The translations under genes and the position numbers were made by a program. Below, piece after piece: positions 7,059 to 13,431 of a stretch of DNA of 13,529 bases; position 1 is the stretch's first letter, and the number at the start of each line of letters is the position of its first letter. The stretch lies in assembly GCA_964649195.1 (NCBI GenBank), contig CAZYPK010000145.1:1-13529 (forward strand). The letters are read 5' to 3'. This DNA comes from JTS-RE9 sp964649195 (GTDB lineage Bacteria; Planctomycetota; Phycisphaerae; Phycisphaerales; Phycisphaeraceae). The notes beneath the pieces were generated by a model, which was given only the letters and a program-made list of their open reading frames with translations, searched no databases and had not been told where the DNA came from.

Positions 7059-7335
7059 CAGGGTAAAAGCATTGGGAGGGCGAGCTCCTGCCGGGAGGGC
7101 GAGGCTCCCGCCGAGCCGATTCGTTTGCGACGGCCCCGCTTGGGGGGCCTGAGCAAACGAAACTCGCGCGGCAGGTGAACGATCAGGCATGATCGCCGGC
7201 CACGCGATTTTCGTTTGCTTCAGCCCGCGGACGGGCTTCGCAAACGAACGGCTCGGCGGGAGCCTCGCCCTCCCAGTGGGAGTCTCGACCTCCCGGCGGG
7301 AGGCTTCCGCTCTCCCGCCATATGCTTTTGCCCTG
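7059..7335. repeat. Nested palindromic element between sulfatase and oxidoreductase genes
   Basis: The two ends are inverted copies. CAGGGTAAAAGCAT at 7059-7072 faces ATGCTTTTGCCCTG at 7322-7335. Bases 7092-7130 face 7238-7276 with a single extra base. Inside, two hairpins stand side by side. One is at 7120-7161 and one at 7210-7248. Each is bounded by TTCGTTTGC and GCAAACGAA but has a different inner stem (GGCCCC with GGGGCC, and AGCCCG with CGGGCT). A third small stem, CGATCA with TGATCG, sits in the middle (7180-7195). The right end carries three tandem units of about 20 bases based on GGGAGCCTCGCCCTCCC, the left end two. There is no transposase. The rest of the 6958-7420 intergenic region holds only the promoter described separately. 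Confidence 0.88.
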
Positions 7336-7354
7336 GGGCGTATGGAAATTCGAC

Positions 7355-7382
7355 TTCGCTTATCTACGCTGCGCGTTAGAAT
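7355..7382 (+). promoter_or_regulatory. Putative promoter of the Gfo/Idh/MocA gene
   Basis: TAGAAT at 7377-7382 matches the -10 consensus in 5 of 6 positions. A weak -35, TTCGCT at 7355-7360, lies 16 bases upstream. Transcription would start near 7389, leaving a leader of about 32 nt with AGGAG at 7409-7413. It lies just outside the palindromic element. Confidence 0.35.
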
Positions 7383-7420
7383 GACGGGACCGGCTTCGTT
7401 CTCTCAACAGGAGTTTGTTT

Positions 7421-8785
7421 ATGTCACAACGCTTTTCCCGTCGTCGTTTCATTCAAGGCACACTGGCCGCGTCGGCGGCGCTCACGCTGACCGGGGTCAC
7501 GCGCAACGTGCTGGGGGCCAACGAAAAACTCCGCATCGCCTGCGTGGGCACCGATGGGCAGGCCAGCTTCTCCATCGACGGATGCGGCAGCGAACAGTTC
7601 ATCGCCTTCGCCGACTGCGATGACAACAAGCTTCAACGCCGCGCCAAGACGCACGAAGGCGCCAGGCTTTATCACGACTACCGCGAGATGCTCGCCAAGG
7701 AAGAGAAGAACATCGATGCGGTGATCGTGGGCACGCCGGATCATCACCATGCTCCCGCCTCGGCCAGGGCGATCGTGATGGGCAAGCACGTTTATTGCGA
7801 GAAGCCCTTGACGCACACGGTGCGCGAGGCCCGCACGCTGATCGAGCTGGCGAAGAAGCACAAGGTGGTCACGCAGATGGGCACGCAGATTCATGCGGGC
7901 GGCAACTACCGCCGGGTGGTGGAATACATTCAGTCGGGCAGGCTCGGCAAGGTGACGCGCGTACACACCTGGGTCGGCACGGTCTGGGCGGGCGCGGACA
8001 AAGTCGCCAAGCCGCCGGTACCCAGGAGCCTGAACTGGGAGTTGTGGCTGGGGCCTGCGCCGTTCCGTGATTATCACACGGGTCTGCACCCGGCCGGCTG
8101 GCGCGGGTACTGGGACTTCGGCGGCGGCGGCTTCGCGGACATGGCCTGCCATCATCTTGATCTGCCGTTCTGGGCGCTGGGCCTGCGTGCGCCGACGACG
8201 GTGAGTTGCCAAGGCCCGGAGGTGGATTCAAACCGGGCGGCGACATGGAACATCAGCGATTATCACTTCCCCGCCCGCGAAGCGGACAAGGTCGGACACG
8301 GCGGCTTCCTCGGCCAGACCGGCCGAAACCCCGGCGGACCGGCGGTGCATCTGACCTGGTACAACGGCGACAAGCGGCCGCCGGAGATGGAAGACGGCCG
8401 GCTGCCCAAGTTCGGCGGGGGCAACCTGTTCATCGGCGACAAGGGCATCCTCTTTGCCGACTACGGACAGATGAAGCTCTTCGACCTCGATTACAAGCCC
8501 GTCGCAAAAATCGAGAGGCCGGAGGAATACATCCCCAACAGCACGGGCCACCACCGCGAATGGATCGACGCCTGCAAGGCGGGCTACGAAACCGGCCGCA
8601 CCACCTGCAACTTCGATTACTCCGGCACGCTCACCGAAGCGGTGCTGCTGGGCAACGTGTCTTATCGCAGCGGCAAGAAGATCACCTGGGATGCGCCATC
8701 GCTCAAGACCGACTCCGCCGATGCGAACAAGCTGCTGGACAAGGAATACCGCAAAGGCTGGAACCTGACGGGCGACCTGGCGTGA
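7421..8785 (+). CDS. Tat-exported Gfo/Idh/MocA-family NAD(P)-dependent oxidoreductase
   Basis: Members of this family oxidise, reduce or rearrange sugars and related polyols with tightly held NAD(P). The 454-residue product begins with a twin-arginine signal, SRRRFIQG (6-13), followed by a hydrophobic run to about residue 33. The Rossmann domain follows: KLRIACVGTDGQ (37-47) in place of a GxGxxG loop, HHHAPASARAIVMGKHVYCEKPL (108-130; EKP at 127-129, K128 the family catalytic or cofactor lysine), then the C-terminal substrate domain with WDFGGGGFADMACHHLD (231-247). This Tat-exported subgroup is abundant in planctomycetes and often lies near sulfatases. The ATG at 7421 is chosen for AGGAG at 7409-7413, 7 nt upstream, and because it places the Tat motif correctly; a TTG at 7415 is rejected as being too near that site. 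The substrate is unknown. Divergent from the sulfatase, so perhaps coregulated. Confidence 0.93.
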   Translation: MSQRFSRRRFIQGTLAASAALTLTGVTRNVLGANEKLRIACVGTDGQASFSIDGCGSEQFIAFADCDDNKLQRRAKTHEGARLYHDYREMLAKEEKNIDAVIVGTPDHHHAPASARAIVMGKHVYCEKPLTHTVREARTLIELAKKHKVVTQMGTQIHAGGNYRRVVEYIQSGRLGKVTRVHTWVGTVWAGADKVAKPPVPRSLNWELWLGPAPFRDYHTGLHPAGWRGYWDFGGGGFADMACHHLDLPFWALGLRAPTTVSCQGPEVDSNRAATWNISDYHFPAREADKVGHGGFLGQTGRNPGGPAVHLTWYNGDKRPPEMEDGRLPKFGGGNLFIGDKGILFADYGQMKLFDLDYKPVAKIERPEEYIPNSTGHHREWIDACKAGYETGRTTCNFDYSGTLTEAVLLGNVSYRSGKKITWDAPSLKTDSADANKLLDKEYRKGWNLTGDLA

Positions 8786-8798
8786 CATGGTTCATCGC

Positions 8799-8827
8799 AG
8801 GCACGCACACTTGAAGTGTGCGTGCCT
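8799..8827. terminator. Perfect 13-bp hairpin between convergent genes
   Basis: AGGCACGCACACT (8799-8811) pairs with AGTGTGCGTGCCT (8815-8827) around a 3-nt loop. It lies between the oxidoreductase stop (8785) and the DUF58 stop (8832), so it can serve both strands. Neither side carries a proper T-run, so it is either a bidirectional terminator of a non-canonical kind or a mobile palindromic repeat used as one. Confidence 0.7.
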
Positions 8828-8831
8828 CCTC

Positions 8832-9779
8832 TTACCGCTTCCTCCTCGCCGCCAGGTATTTCGCCAGGGCGTCGGCATAAGGCTCATCGGTGATCAGGGG
8901 CACGAGGTCGATCTTGTGGCGGGCGCAGCCGGTCTTGAGGTCGCCGCGGAATTTTTCCAGATGCTGCATGTAGGCCCGCCTGACATGGGCGGGGTCGAGG
9001 GTGTGGAACGCGGTGTTTTCCAGCGAGTCGAAGCGGGTGAACCGGCGGAAGGGGAAGTCCAGTTCATCGCGGTGCCATATCTGGAAGATGATCACCTCAT
9101 GCCGGGCATGGCGGAAGTGCGCCAGGCCTTTCATGAGCGAAGCGACATCGCCGAAGCAGTCGCTGATGAGGATGACCAGCCCCCGGCGATGCAGCTTGGG
9201 CGCCAGGTCGTGCAGCACGCGGCCGATGTCGGTTTCGCCGCCGACGTTCGCGGCCTGCATCGCGCTCATGAGCGCCTTGAGATGGCTGGGCCTGCCGCGC
9301 GGCGGGATGTGGTGGCGAAGCCGGTCATCAAAGGTGACCAGCCCGACGCTGTCGGCCTGTTGCAGCATGAGGTACGAAAGCGCGGCGGCGACGCGGGTGG
9401 CGTAATGATGTTTGGAAAGTTCATTGAAGTTTGCAGACGTGTCGGCCCGCGCCCTTCCGGGCGGGGCTTGACCATAGGCCATGGAGCCGCTGACATCGAG
9501 CAGGATGTGGGCGCGAAGATTGGTTTCCTCCTCGTATTCGCGGATGTAGAAGCGATCGGTCTTGCCGAACACTTTCCAGTCGAGATGGCGAATCTCATCG
9601 CCGGGGACGTACTGCCGATGCTGCTTGAACTCGACGGAAAACCCCTTGTGCGGCGAGCGGTGCAGCCCGGTGGTGAACCCCTCGACCACCAGCCGGGCGA
9701 GGATTTGCAGGCTCGCGACTTTGGCGAGGTCGGCAGGGGCGAGATGGGAAGGGGCGGTGGACATCAGGGCTGTTTTCAT
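8832..9779 (-). CDS. DUF58 protein (VWA-like fold), partner of MoxR
   Basis: DUF58 proteins are usually encoded with MoxR AAA+ ATPases and are thought to act in metal-dependent protein assembly or envelope stress; no enzymatic reaction is known. The 315-residue product shows the DUF58 core: QYVPGDEIRHLDWKVFGKTD (56-75) and YIREYEEETN (78-87). It then has a MIDAS-like LLDVSGSM (93-100) of the VWA fold, VGLVTFDD (145-152) and LVILISDCFGD (201-211). There is no membrane segment. Residues about 104-112 (QAPPGRARA) are encoded by a copy of a dispersed palindromic repeat (9444-9469), inserted in frame just after the MIDAS-like motif. The start is ATG at 9779; ATG at 9764 is an alternative and neither has a good Shine-Dalgarno. 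The BatA/BatB genes that often follow are absent; transcription ends at the 8799-8827 hairpin. Confidence 0.9.
   Translation of the reverse strand: MKTALMSTAPSHLAPADLAKVASLQILARLVVEGFTTGLHRSPHKGFSVEFKQHRQYVPGDEIRHLDWKVFGKTDRFYIREYEEETNLRAHILLDVSGSMAYGQAPPGRARADTSANFNELSKHHYATRVAAALSYLMLQQADSVGLVTFDDRLRHHIPPRGRPSHLKALMSAMQAANVGGETDIGRVLHDLAPKLHRRGLVILISDCFGDVASLMKGLAHFRHARHEVIIFQIWHRDELDFPFRRFTRFDSLENTAFHTLDPAHVRRAYMQHLEKFRGDLKTGCARHKIDLVPLITDEPYADALAKYLAARRKR
9444..9469 (-). repeat. REP-like palindrome copy inside the DUF58 gene
   Basis: On the minus strand these 26 bases are identical to 13406-13431 and differ at one base from 11137-11162. The unit is an imperfect hairpin, GCCCCGCCC facing GGGCGCGGGC. 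Here it is within a coding sequence and keeps the frame. Confidence 0.85.
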
Positions 9780-9810
9780 CTGGCAAACATGGGGATACTC
9801 AAGCTATAAT
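9780..9810 (+). promoter_or_regulatory. Promoter of the small gene, consensus TATAAT, leaderless layout
   Basis: A perfect TATAAT lies at 9805-9810, only 6 bases before the ATG at 9817. A possible -35, CTGGCA at 9780-9785, has a long spacer of 19. The normal start point, about 7 bases after the -10 box, would fall on the ATG itself, giving a leaderless mRNA. No Shine-Dalgarno is present. Confidence 0.55.
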
Positions 9811-9816
9811 CCTGGC

Positions 9817-10050
9817 ATGACCGTTCAAACCTTCCGCGAAATGTTGTCCCGTCGTCCGTTCCAGCCGGTGCGGATCACGCTGTCGAGCGGGCTCGCCTTT
9901 GAAATCAAGCACCCGGAGATGGCCATGCTCACCCGCAGCAGCCTGCTCGTGGGTGTGAATGTTGCCGACGATGGCATTCCCGCGGAGTTCAAGATTCTCT
10001 CGCTGCTGCATGTCACCGCGATCGAGCCTCTCTCGACACAGGCTGCGTGA
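9817..10050 (+). CDS. Small conserved-hypothetical protein, 77 residues
   Basis: The product begins MTVQTFREMLSRRPFQPVRI and continues as a small alternating beta pattern, including LTRSSLLVGVNV and LLHVTAIEPL, with no signal peptide or membrane segment. Short proteins of this kind, opening with 'F...L...PFQP' and containing a short HPE/HPD stretch, are familiar from planctomycete genomes as uncharacterised proteins; no function is known to me. The gene lies on the strand opposite MoxR and DUF58 and in the gap between them: its start is 37 bases from the DUF58 start (divergent) and its stop 6 bases from the MoxR stop (convergent). The ATG at 9817 is selected by the consensus -10 box 6 bases upstream; the frame is open further upstream only as antisense to DUF58. 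Confidence 0.72.
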   Translation: MTVQTFREMLSRRPFQPVRITLSSGLAFEIKHPEMAMLTRSSLLVGVNVADDGIPAEFKILSLLHVTAIEPLSTQAA

Positions 10051-10056
10051 TGCATT

Positions 10057-11079
<1,023 letters not shown>

Positions 11080-11136
11080 GGCAACACTCCTGCGGAAAAA
11101 AGCGAAGGAAAAAAGGCGGAGGCTCGCCATTCTATT

Positions 11137-11162
11137 AAGCCCCGCCCGGCAGGGCGCGGGCC
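11137..11162 (+). repeat. REP-like palindrome, copy upstream of MoxR
   Basis: One base differs from the copies at 13406-13431 and (minus strand) 9444-9469. It lies 58 bases upstream of the MoxR start, in the region where a -35 box would be expected for TAGAAT at 11134-11129. Confidence 0.85.
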
Positions 11163-11199
11163 AAAGCGTGTCCCATGAACAGAGTATCCCTTGCAACCT

Positions 11200-11240
11200 G
11201 AGTTCGGGATAAGCGTGAGCCGCGACGTAACACGTCGCGG
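11200..11240 (+). repeat. Second REP-like unit: shared GAGTTCGGGATAAGC lead plus a different hairpin
   Basis: GAGTTCGGGATAAGC at 11200-11214 is repeated exactly ahead of the 13406 palindrome (13395-13409). Here it leads into another hairpin, CCGCGACGT (11220-11228) pairing with ACGTCGCGG (11232-11240) over a 3-nt loop. The shared lead joined to different stems suggests a modular repeat family. Confidence 0.7.
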
Positions 11241-11376
11241 ACGTGAGCGACAAGAATGGAGCGACCCTCGCGCAGCGGATCACGGGATGCGAAAACGACC
11301 GGGTGCCGATCGAGGCTGAAAGAAAAAGGAGAGTTGGACACCCCTTCAGGCTGTTCCGGGGACCGGGGGTCATCGT
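11241..11376. other. Intergenic stretch with no recognised feature
   Basis: I see no gene, promoter or strong repeat in this part of the 11092-11911 gap. The open frames crossing it translate into compositionally odd, repeat-derived peptides. Confidence 0.5.
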
Positions 11377-11601
11377 CCGAAGGACGCACACATCACAGCC
11401 CAGGGCAACGCCCTGGGGAAGAGGGTTGGTGTTCGTTCAAGCTCTGAAAGAGCGTTACACGTTGGCGAACGCGCGGTGACGGCCTTCGGCATCGAGGGGA
11501 TCAACGGTGCAAATGGTAACGCTCTTTCAGAGCTTCAAAACACCCGTATCATCGTTCCCAGGGCGTTGCCCTGGGCTGAGTTGTGGCTGCTCCTTCGGGG
11601 C
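11377..11601. repeat. Nested inverted-repeat element (MITE-like, CCCAGGGC family)
   Basis: Outer arms 11397-11417 and 11557-11577 are perfect reverse complements over 21 bases, each itself a hairpin (CCCAGGGC, AAC, GCCCTGGG). Inner arms 11439-11458 and 11516-11535 are perfect reverse complements over 20 bases and again contain a small hairpin (GCTCT, GAA, AGAGC). Beyond the outer arms the similarity continues imperfectly: CCGAAGGACG near 11378 against CCCCGAAGGAGC read from the other strand near 11600. The centre (about 11459-11515) has no coding capacity. The symmetry marks a non-autonomous mobile element. The 'CCCAGGGCGTTGCCCTGGGCT' type of sequence is familiar from planctomycete intergenic regions next to IS200-like/RAYT genes, but none is in this window. 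Confidence 0.88.
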
Positions 11602-11660
11602 GGCGGAGACCTGTGGCGGCGGGCCGGCGGGCGAGTGGGAATGGAATCGGGATGCGTGCA

Positions 11661-11675
11661 TATACTTTTACCCTG
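11661..11675 (+). repeat. Isolated ATACTTTTACCCTG repeat tail
   Basis: TATACTTTTACCCTG here matches the tail at 38-52 and 7321-7335 and, inverted, at 7059-7072, with one substitution. The GGGAGGCGAGG body that accompanies the tail elsewhere is missing, so this is probably the remnant of a decayed or rearranged copy. Confidence 0.55.
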
Positions 11676-11719
11676 CCAAAAAACATGCAAAATGTTCGCT
11701 TCGCCGGTCGAATAGGTTA

Positions 11720-11747
11720 TTGTTTAGTAGCAAATAACGGGTATAAT
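11720..11747 (+). promoter_or_regulatory. Probable promoter of the LamG/PEP-CTERM gene
   Basis: A perfect TATAAT at 11742-11747 follows TTGTTT at 11720-11725 (TTG core) with a 16-base spacer in an AT-rich patch. Transcription would begin near 11754, giving a leader of about 158 nt before the ATG at 11912. Confidence 0.5.
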
Positions 11748-11780
11748 GGGGATTGGGAGTCGGAACATCGAATGCTGAAC

Positions 11781-11883
11781 CCCCGGGGCCGGGGGGGCCG
11801 GGGGTGTGGATTGAACATCGTGTCGTCGATCGATTTTTCCCCGGCAGATCATTGGCTTCGTCAAGCCAGGTTGAAGCTGCCGG
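11781..11883 (+). other. Structured leader: G-run cluster and stem-loop ahead of the Shine-Dalgarno
   Basis: Bases 11781-11804 are a run of C then G tracts (four G, seven G, five G, separated by CC), able to form a CCCC/GGGG hairpin or a G-quadruplex. Further on, CCGGCAG (11841-11847) pairs with CTGCCGG (11877-11883), enclosing GGCTT (11854-11858) with AAGCC (11863-11867). An alternative inner stem, GCTTC (11855-11859) with GAAGC (11873-11877), would compete with both. The AGGAG site at 11900-11904 lies 17 bases after the outer stem. No known riboswitch is recognised. Confidence 0.4.
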
Positions 11884-11911
11884 TGTCCTTTGATTCGTGA
11901 GGAGTTTGAGC

Positions 11912-12499
11912 ATGAAACGTATGACAGGCAAGAGTGTGATGATGGCCGCGTTGGGCGTGGGCCTGTTTGCCGCTTCGGCGCAGGCGGCGCTCGTCCCCGT
12001 GTTCGAGTATCAGTTTCCCGGTTCCTACAACGGCACGGTCAGCGCCGTCACCGACCTGAGCGGCGCCGGAAACCACGCCACCGCCATCGGCCATCCGCTG
12101 GCGCTGTCCTCGAATGTGCCCGTCGGCGCTCCCGCCGGCGCGCAGTCGCTCAACCTGGCCGCCCAGGTCGGCAACATCAGAACGACCAACATCGACCTGA
12201 TCACCAGCACGAACGTCCAGGCGGCCGGCGGACTCACGTACGACTTCTGGTTCAACCCGACCGGCAACAACAGCATCGGCGCCAATGGAAACAAAATCAT
12301 CGACAACGCCGGCACCGAATATGTCGCCTATCTCGACAACGGCACCACGACGCGGCTCAGAACCAACATCGGCCCCATCGACGGCCAACAGCAACCTGGA
12401 CCCCAACGGCTGGAACCACGTCATCGTCGAGTTCAACACGCACGGCAACGCCATGTCAGGCACCAGCGTCACCGGCACCCTCTCCGTCACCCTCAATGA
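11912..12499 (+). CDS. LamG/PEP-CTERM protein, 5' part (frame broken near 12383)
   Basis: This is the N-terminal part of a secreted surface protein. AGGAG at 11900-11904 lies 7 nt from the ATG at 11912. A clear signal peptide runs to about residue 26 (hydrophobic core MMAALGVGLFAASAQA, cleavage after AQA). The first LamG/concanavalin-like domain begins at about residue 30 (VFEYQF, TDLSGAGNHATAIG) and continues through GGLTYDFWFNP to NIGPIDG (about residue 158). After that the frame yields an Arg/His/Gln/Pro-rich tail (from about 159 to 195), a typical out-of-frame translation in GC-rich DNA. The natural continuation, NSNLDPNGWNHVIVEF, is found in the next frame from 12384. As written, the gene gives a truncated product lacking the sorting signal. 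A single base gained or two lost near 12383 would explain it; a sequencing error is equally possible. Confidence 0.85.
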   Translation: MKRMTGKSVMMAALGVGLFAASAQAALVPVFEYQFPGSYNGTVSAVTDLSGAGNHATAIGHPLALSSNVPVGAPAGAQSLNLAAQVGNIRTTNIDLITSTNVQAAGGLTYDFWFNPTGNNSIGANGNKIIDNAGTEYVAYLDNGTTTRLRTNIGPIDGQQQPGPQRLEPRHRRVQHARQRHVRHQRHRHPLRHPQ

Positions 12500-13328
12500 T
12501 GTCGTTTATTTCGCGGGCAGCCGCACCATGTCCAACCAGGGTGACACATTGAATCGTCCTCTCGCCCTCGGACAGCATCCGACCCTTACCACTGAGCAGT
12601 TCAACGGTCTCCTTTATTCACCCACCGTGTCGCTGGGCGTGGACAACCGGCTGCTGGCCCATTGGAAACTCAACGAAGCCTTTGGAACGATCGCCGCCGA
12701 CTCATCGCCGACGGGTTTCCACGGCACTTATGCGGGCGGGCCGACACTTGGAGTGACGTCACAGAGCCCCGCCTACGGCAGCGCGGTGGACTTCGACGGC
12801 ATGAACGATCAGATCGCGCTGGGCAGCGTCGCCGCCTTCCAGCGCCCCAATGACTTCACCATCATGGCCTGGATCAAGCCCGACTCCCTCACCGGTGTTC
12901 AGCGCATCTTCAGCCAGGATGGGCCGGGCGGCTACGGCTTTGGCCTCAACGGGGACGAGTTCCGTTTCACCGCCTACAACGTCCAGGACTACAACACCAC
13001 CGGCGTCGATCTGGAAGTGGGCGTCTTCCAGCATGTCGCCGTCGTGTTCAACAGCGACAACGATGCCCTCTTTTACGTCAACGGTGAGCTTGTCTCCACC
13101 ATCCTGGGCGTCAACCCCGCCAACATCTCATCGCTGGGCTTCTTCATCGGCTCCGCGGGCGGCAGCGAGTACTTCAACGGCGTCATCGATGATGTCCGCT
13201 ACTACACCGGCTCGCTGACACAGGCCGAGATCGCCGCGATCATCGCAGTGCCCGAACCGACCTCGCTCATGCTGCTGGGCCTGGCCGGGTCGGCATGTCT
13301 GCTGCGCCGTCGCCGCAATCCTGCCTGA
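12285..13328 (+). CDS. LamG/PEP-CTERM protein, 3' part (continuation in +1 frame)
   Basis: The meaningful protein starts at about 12384; upstream codons in this frame are antithetical to the first part and not protein-like, so the ATG at 12285 is probably not a real start. From 12384 the frame completes LamG domain 1 (NSNLDPNGWNHVIVEFNTHG). A second LamG/concanavalin-like domain follows: LLAHWKLNEAFGTIAADSSP, AVDFDGMNDQIALG, FTIMAWIKPDSL, FQHVAVVFNSDNDALFYVNGE and FNGVIDDVRYY. The end is a PEP-CTERM anchor (13245-13325): VPEPT, a short hydrophobic segment LMLLGLAGSACLL and RRRR. Such tails are recognised by an exosortase, none of which is encoded here. Joined to the 5' part, the whole protein would have about 471 residues. 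The ligand is unknown; LamG domains commonly bind glycans. A terminator follows 19 bases after the stop. Confidence 0.85.
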   Translation: METKSSTTPAPNMSPISTTAPRRGSEPTSAPSTANSNLDPNGWNHVIVEFNTHGNAMSGTSVTGTLSVTLNDVVYFAGSRTMSNQGDTLNRPLALGQHPTLTTEQFNGLLYSPTVSLGVDNRLLAHWKLNEAFGTIAADSSPTGFHGTYAGGPTLGVTSQSPAYGSAVDFDGMNDQIALGSVAAFQRPNDFTIMAWIKPDSLTGVQRIFSQDGPGGYGFGLNGDEFRFTAYNVQDYNTTGVDLEVGVFQHVAVVFNSDNDALFYVNGELVSTILGVNPANISSLGFFIGSAGGSEYFNGVIDDVRYYTGSLTQAEIAAIIAVPEPTSLMLLGLAGSACLLRRRRNPA

Positions 13329-13346
13329 GATTCATGCCTGCACGAA

Positions 13347-13378
13347 CCGGATCATCGAAAGATGATCCGGCTCTTTGT
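13347..13378 (+). terminator. Intrinsic terminator after the LamG/PEP-CTERM gene
   Basis: CCGGATCATC (13347-13356) pairs perfectly with GATGATCCGG (13361-13370) across a GAAA tetraloop, followed by CTCTTTGT. It lies 18 bases after the stop at 13328, the usual place. The T-run is short. Confidence 0.8.
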
Positions 13379-13394
13379 CCAGCTTTGAAAACGT

Positions 13395-13431
13395 GAGTTC
13401 GGGATAAGCCCCGCCCGGAAGGGCGCGGGCC
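13395..13431 (+). repeat. REP-like palindrome, downstream copy
   Basis: GAGTTCGGGATAAGC (13395-13409, also at 11200-11214) runs into the palindrome 13406-13431, identical to the minus-strand copy inside the DUF58 gene. Bases 13432-13529 contain only a short stem (GATTCG 13443-13448 with CGAATC 13460-13465) and no gene that I can support. Confidence 0.85.

Noticed and set aside
7059..7335. Insertion sequence with transposase in the sulfatase-oxidoreductase gap
   Set aside because: The ends are inverted repeats but there is no room for, and no trace of, a transposase gene.
8787..9809. Open frame of 340 codons on the plus strand opposite DUF58
   Set aside because: Antisense to a clearly recognised DUF58 protein; it reads through the repeat and shows no domain.
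11080..11391. N-terminal extension of MoxR up to 11391
   Set aside because: It would translate REP-like repeats, has no similarity to MoxR N-termini, and the Shine-Dalgarno points to TTG 11079.
11476..11900. Short open frames in several frames across the MoxR-LamG gap
   Set aside because: They cross the inverted-repeat element and give typical repeat-derived peptides; no start signals.
12370..12400. Programmed ribosomal frameshift in the LamG gene
   Set aside because: No slippery heptamer, in-frame stop pause or downstream stimulatory structure is evident; mutation or sequencing error is simpler.
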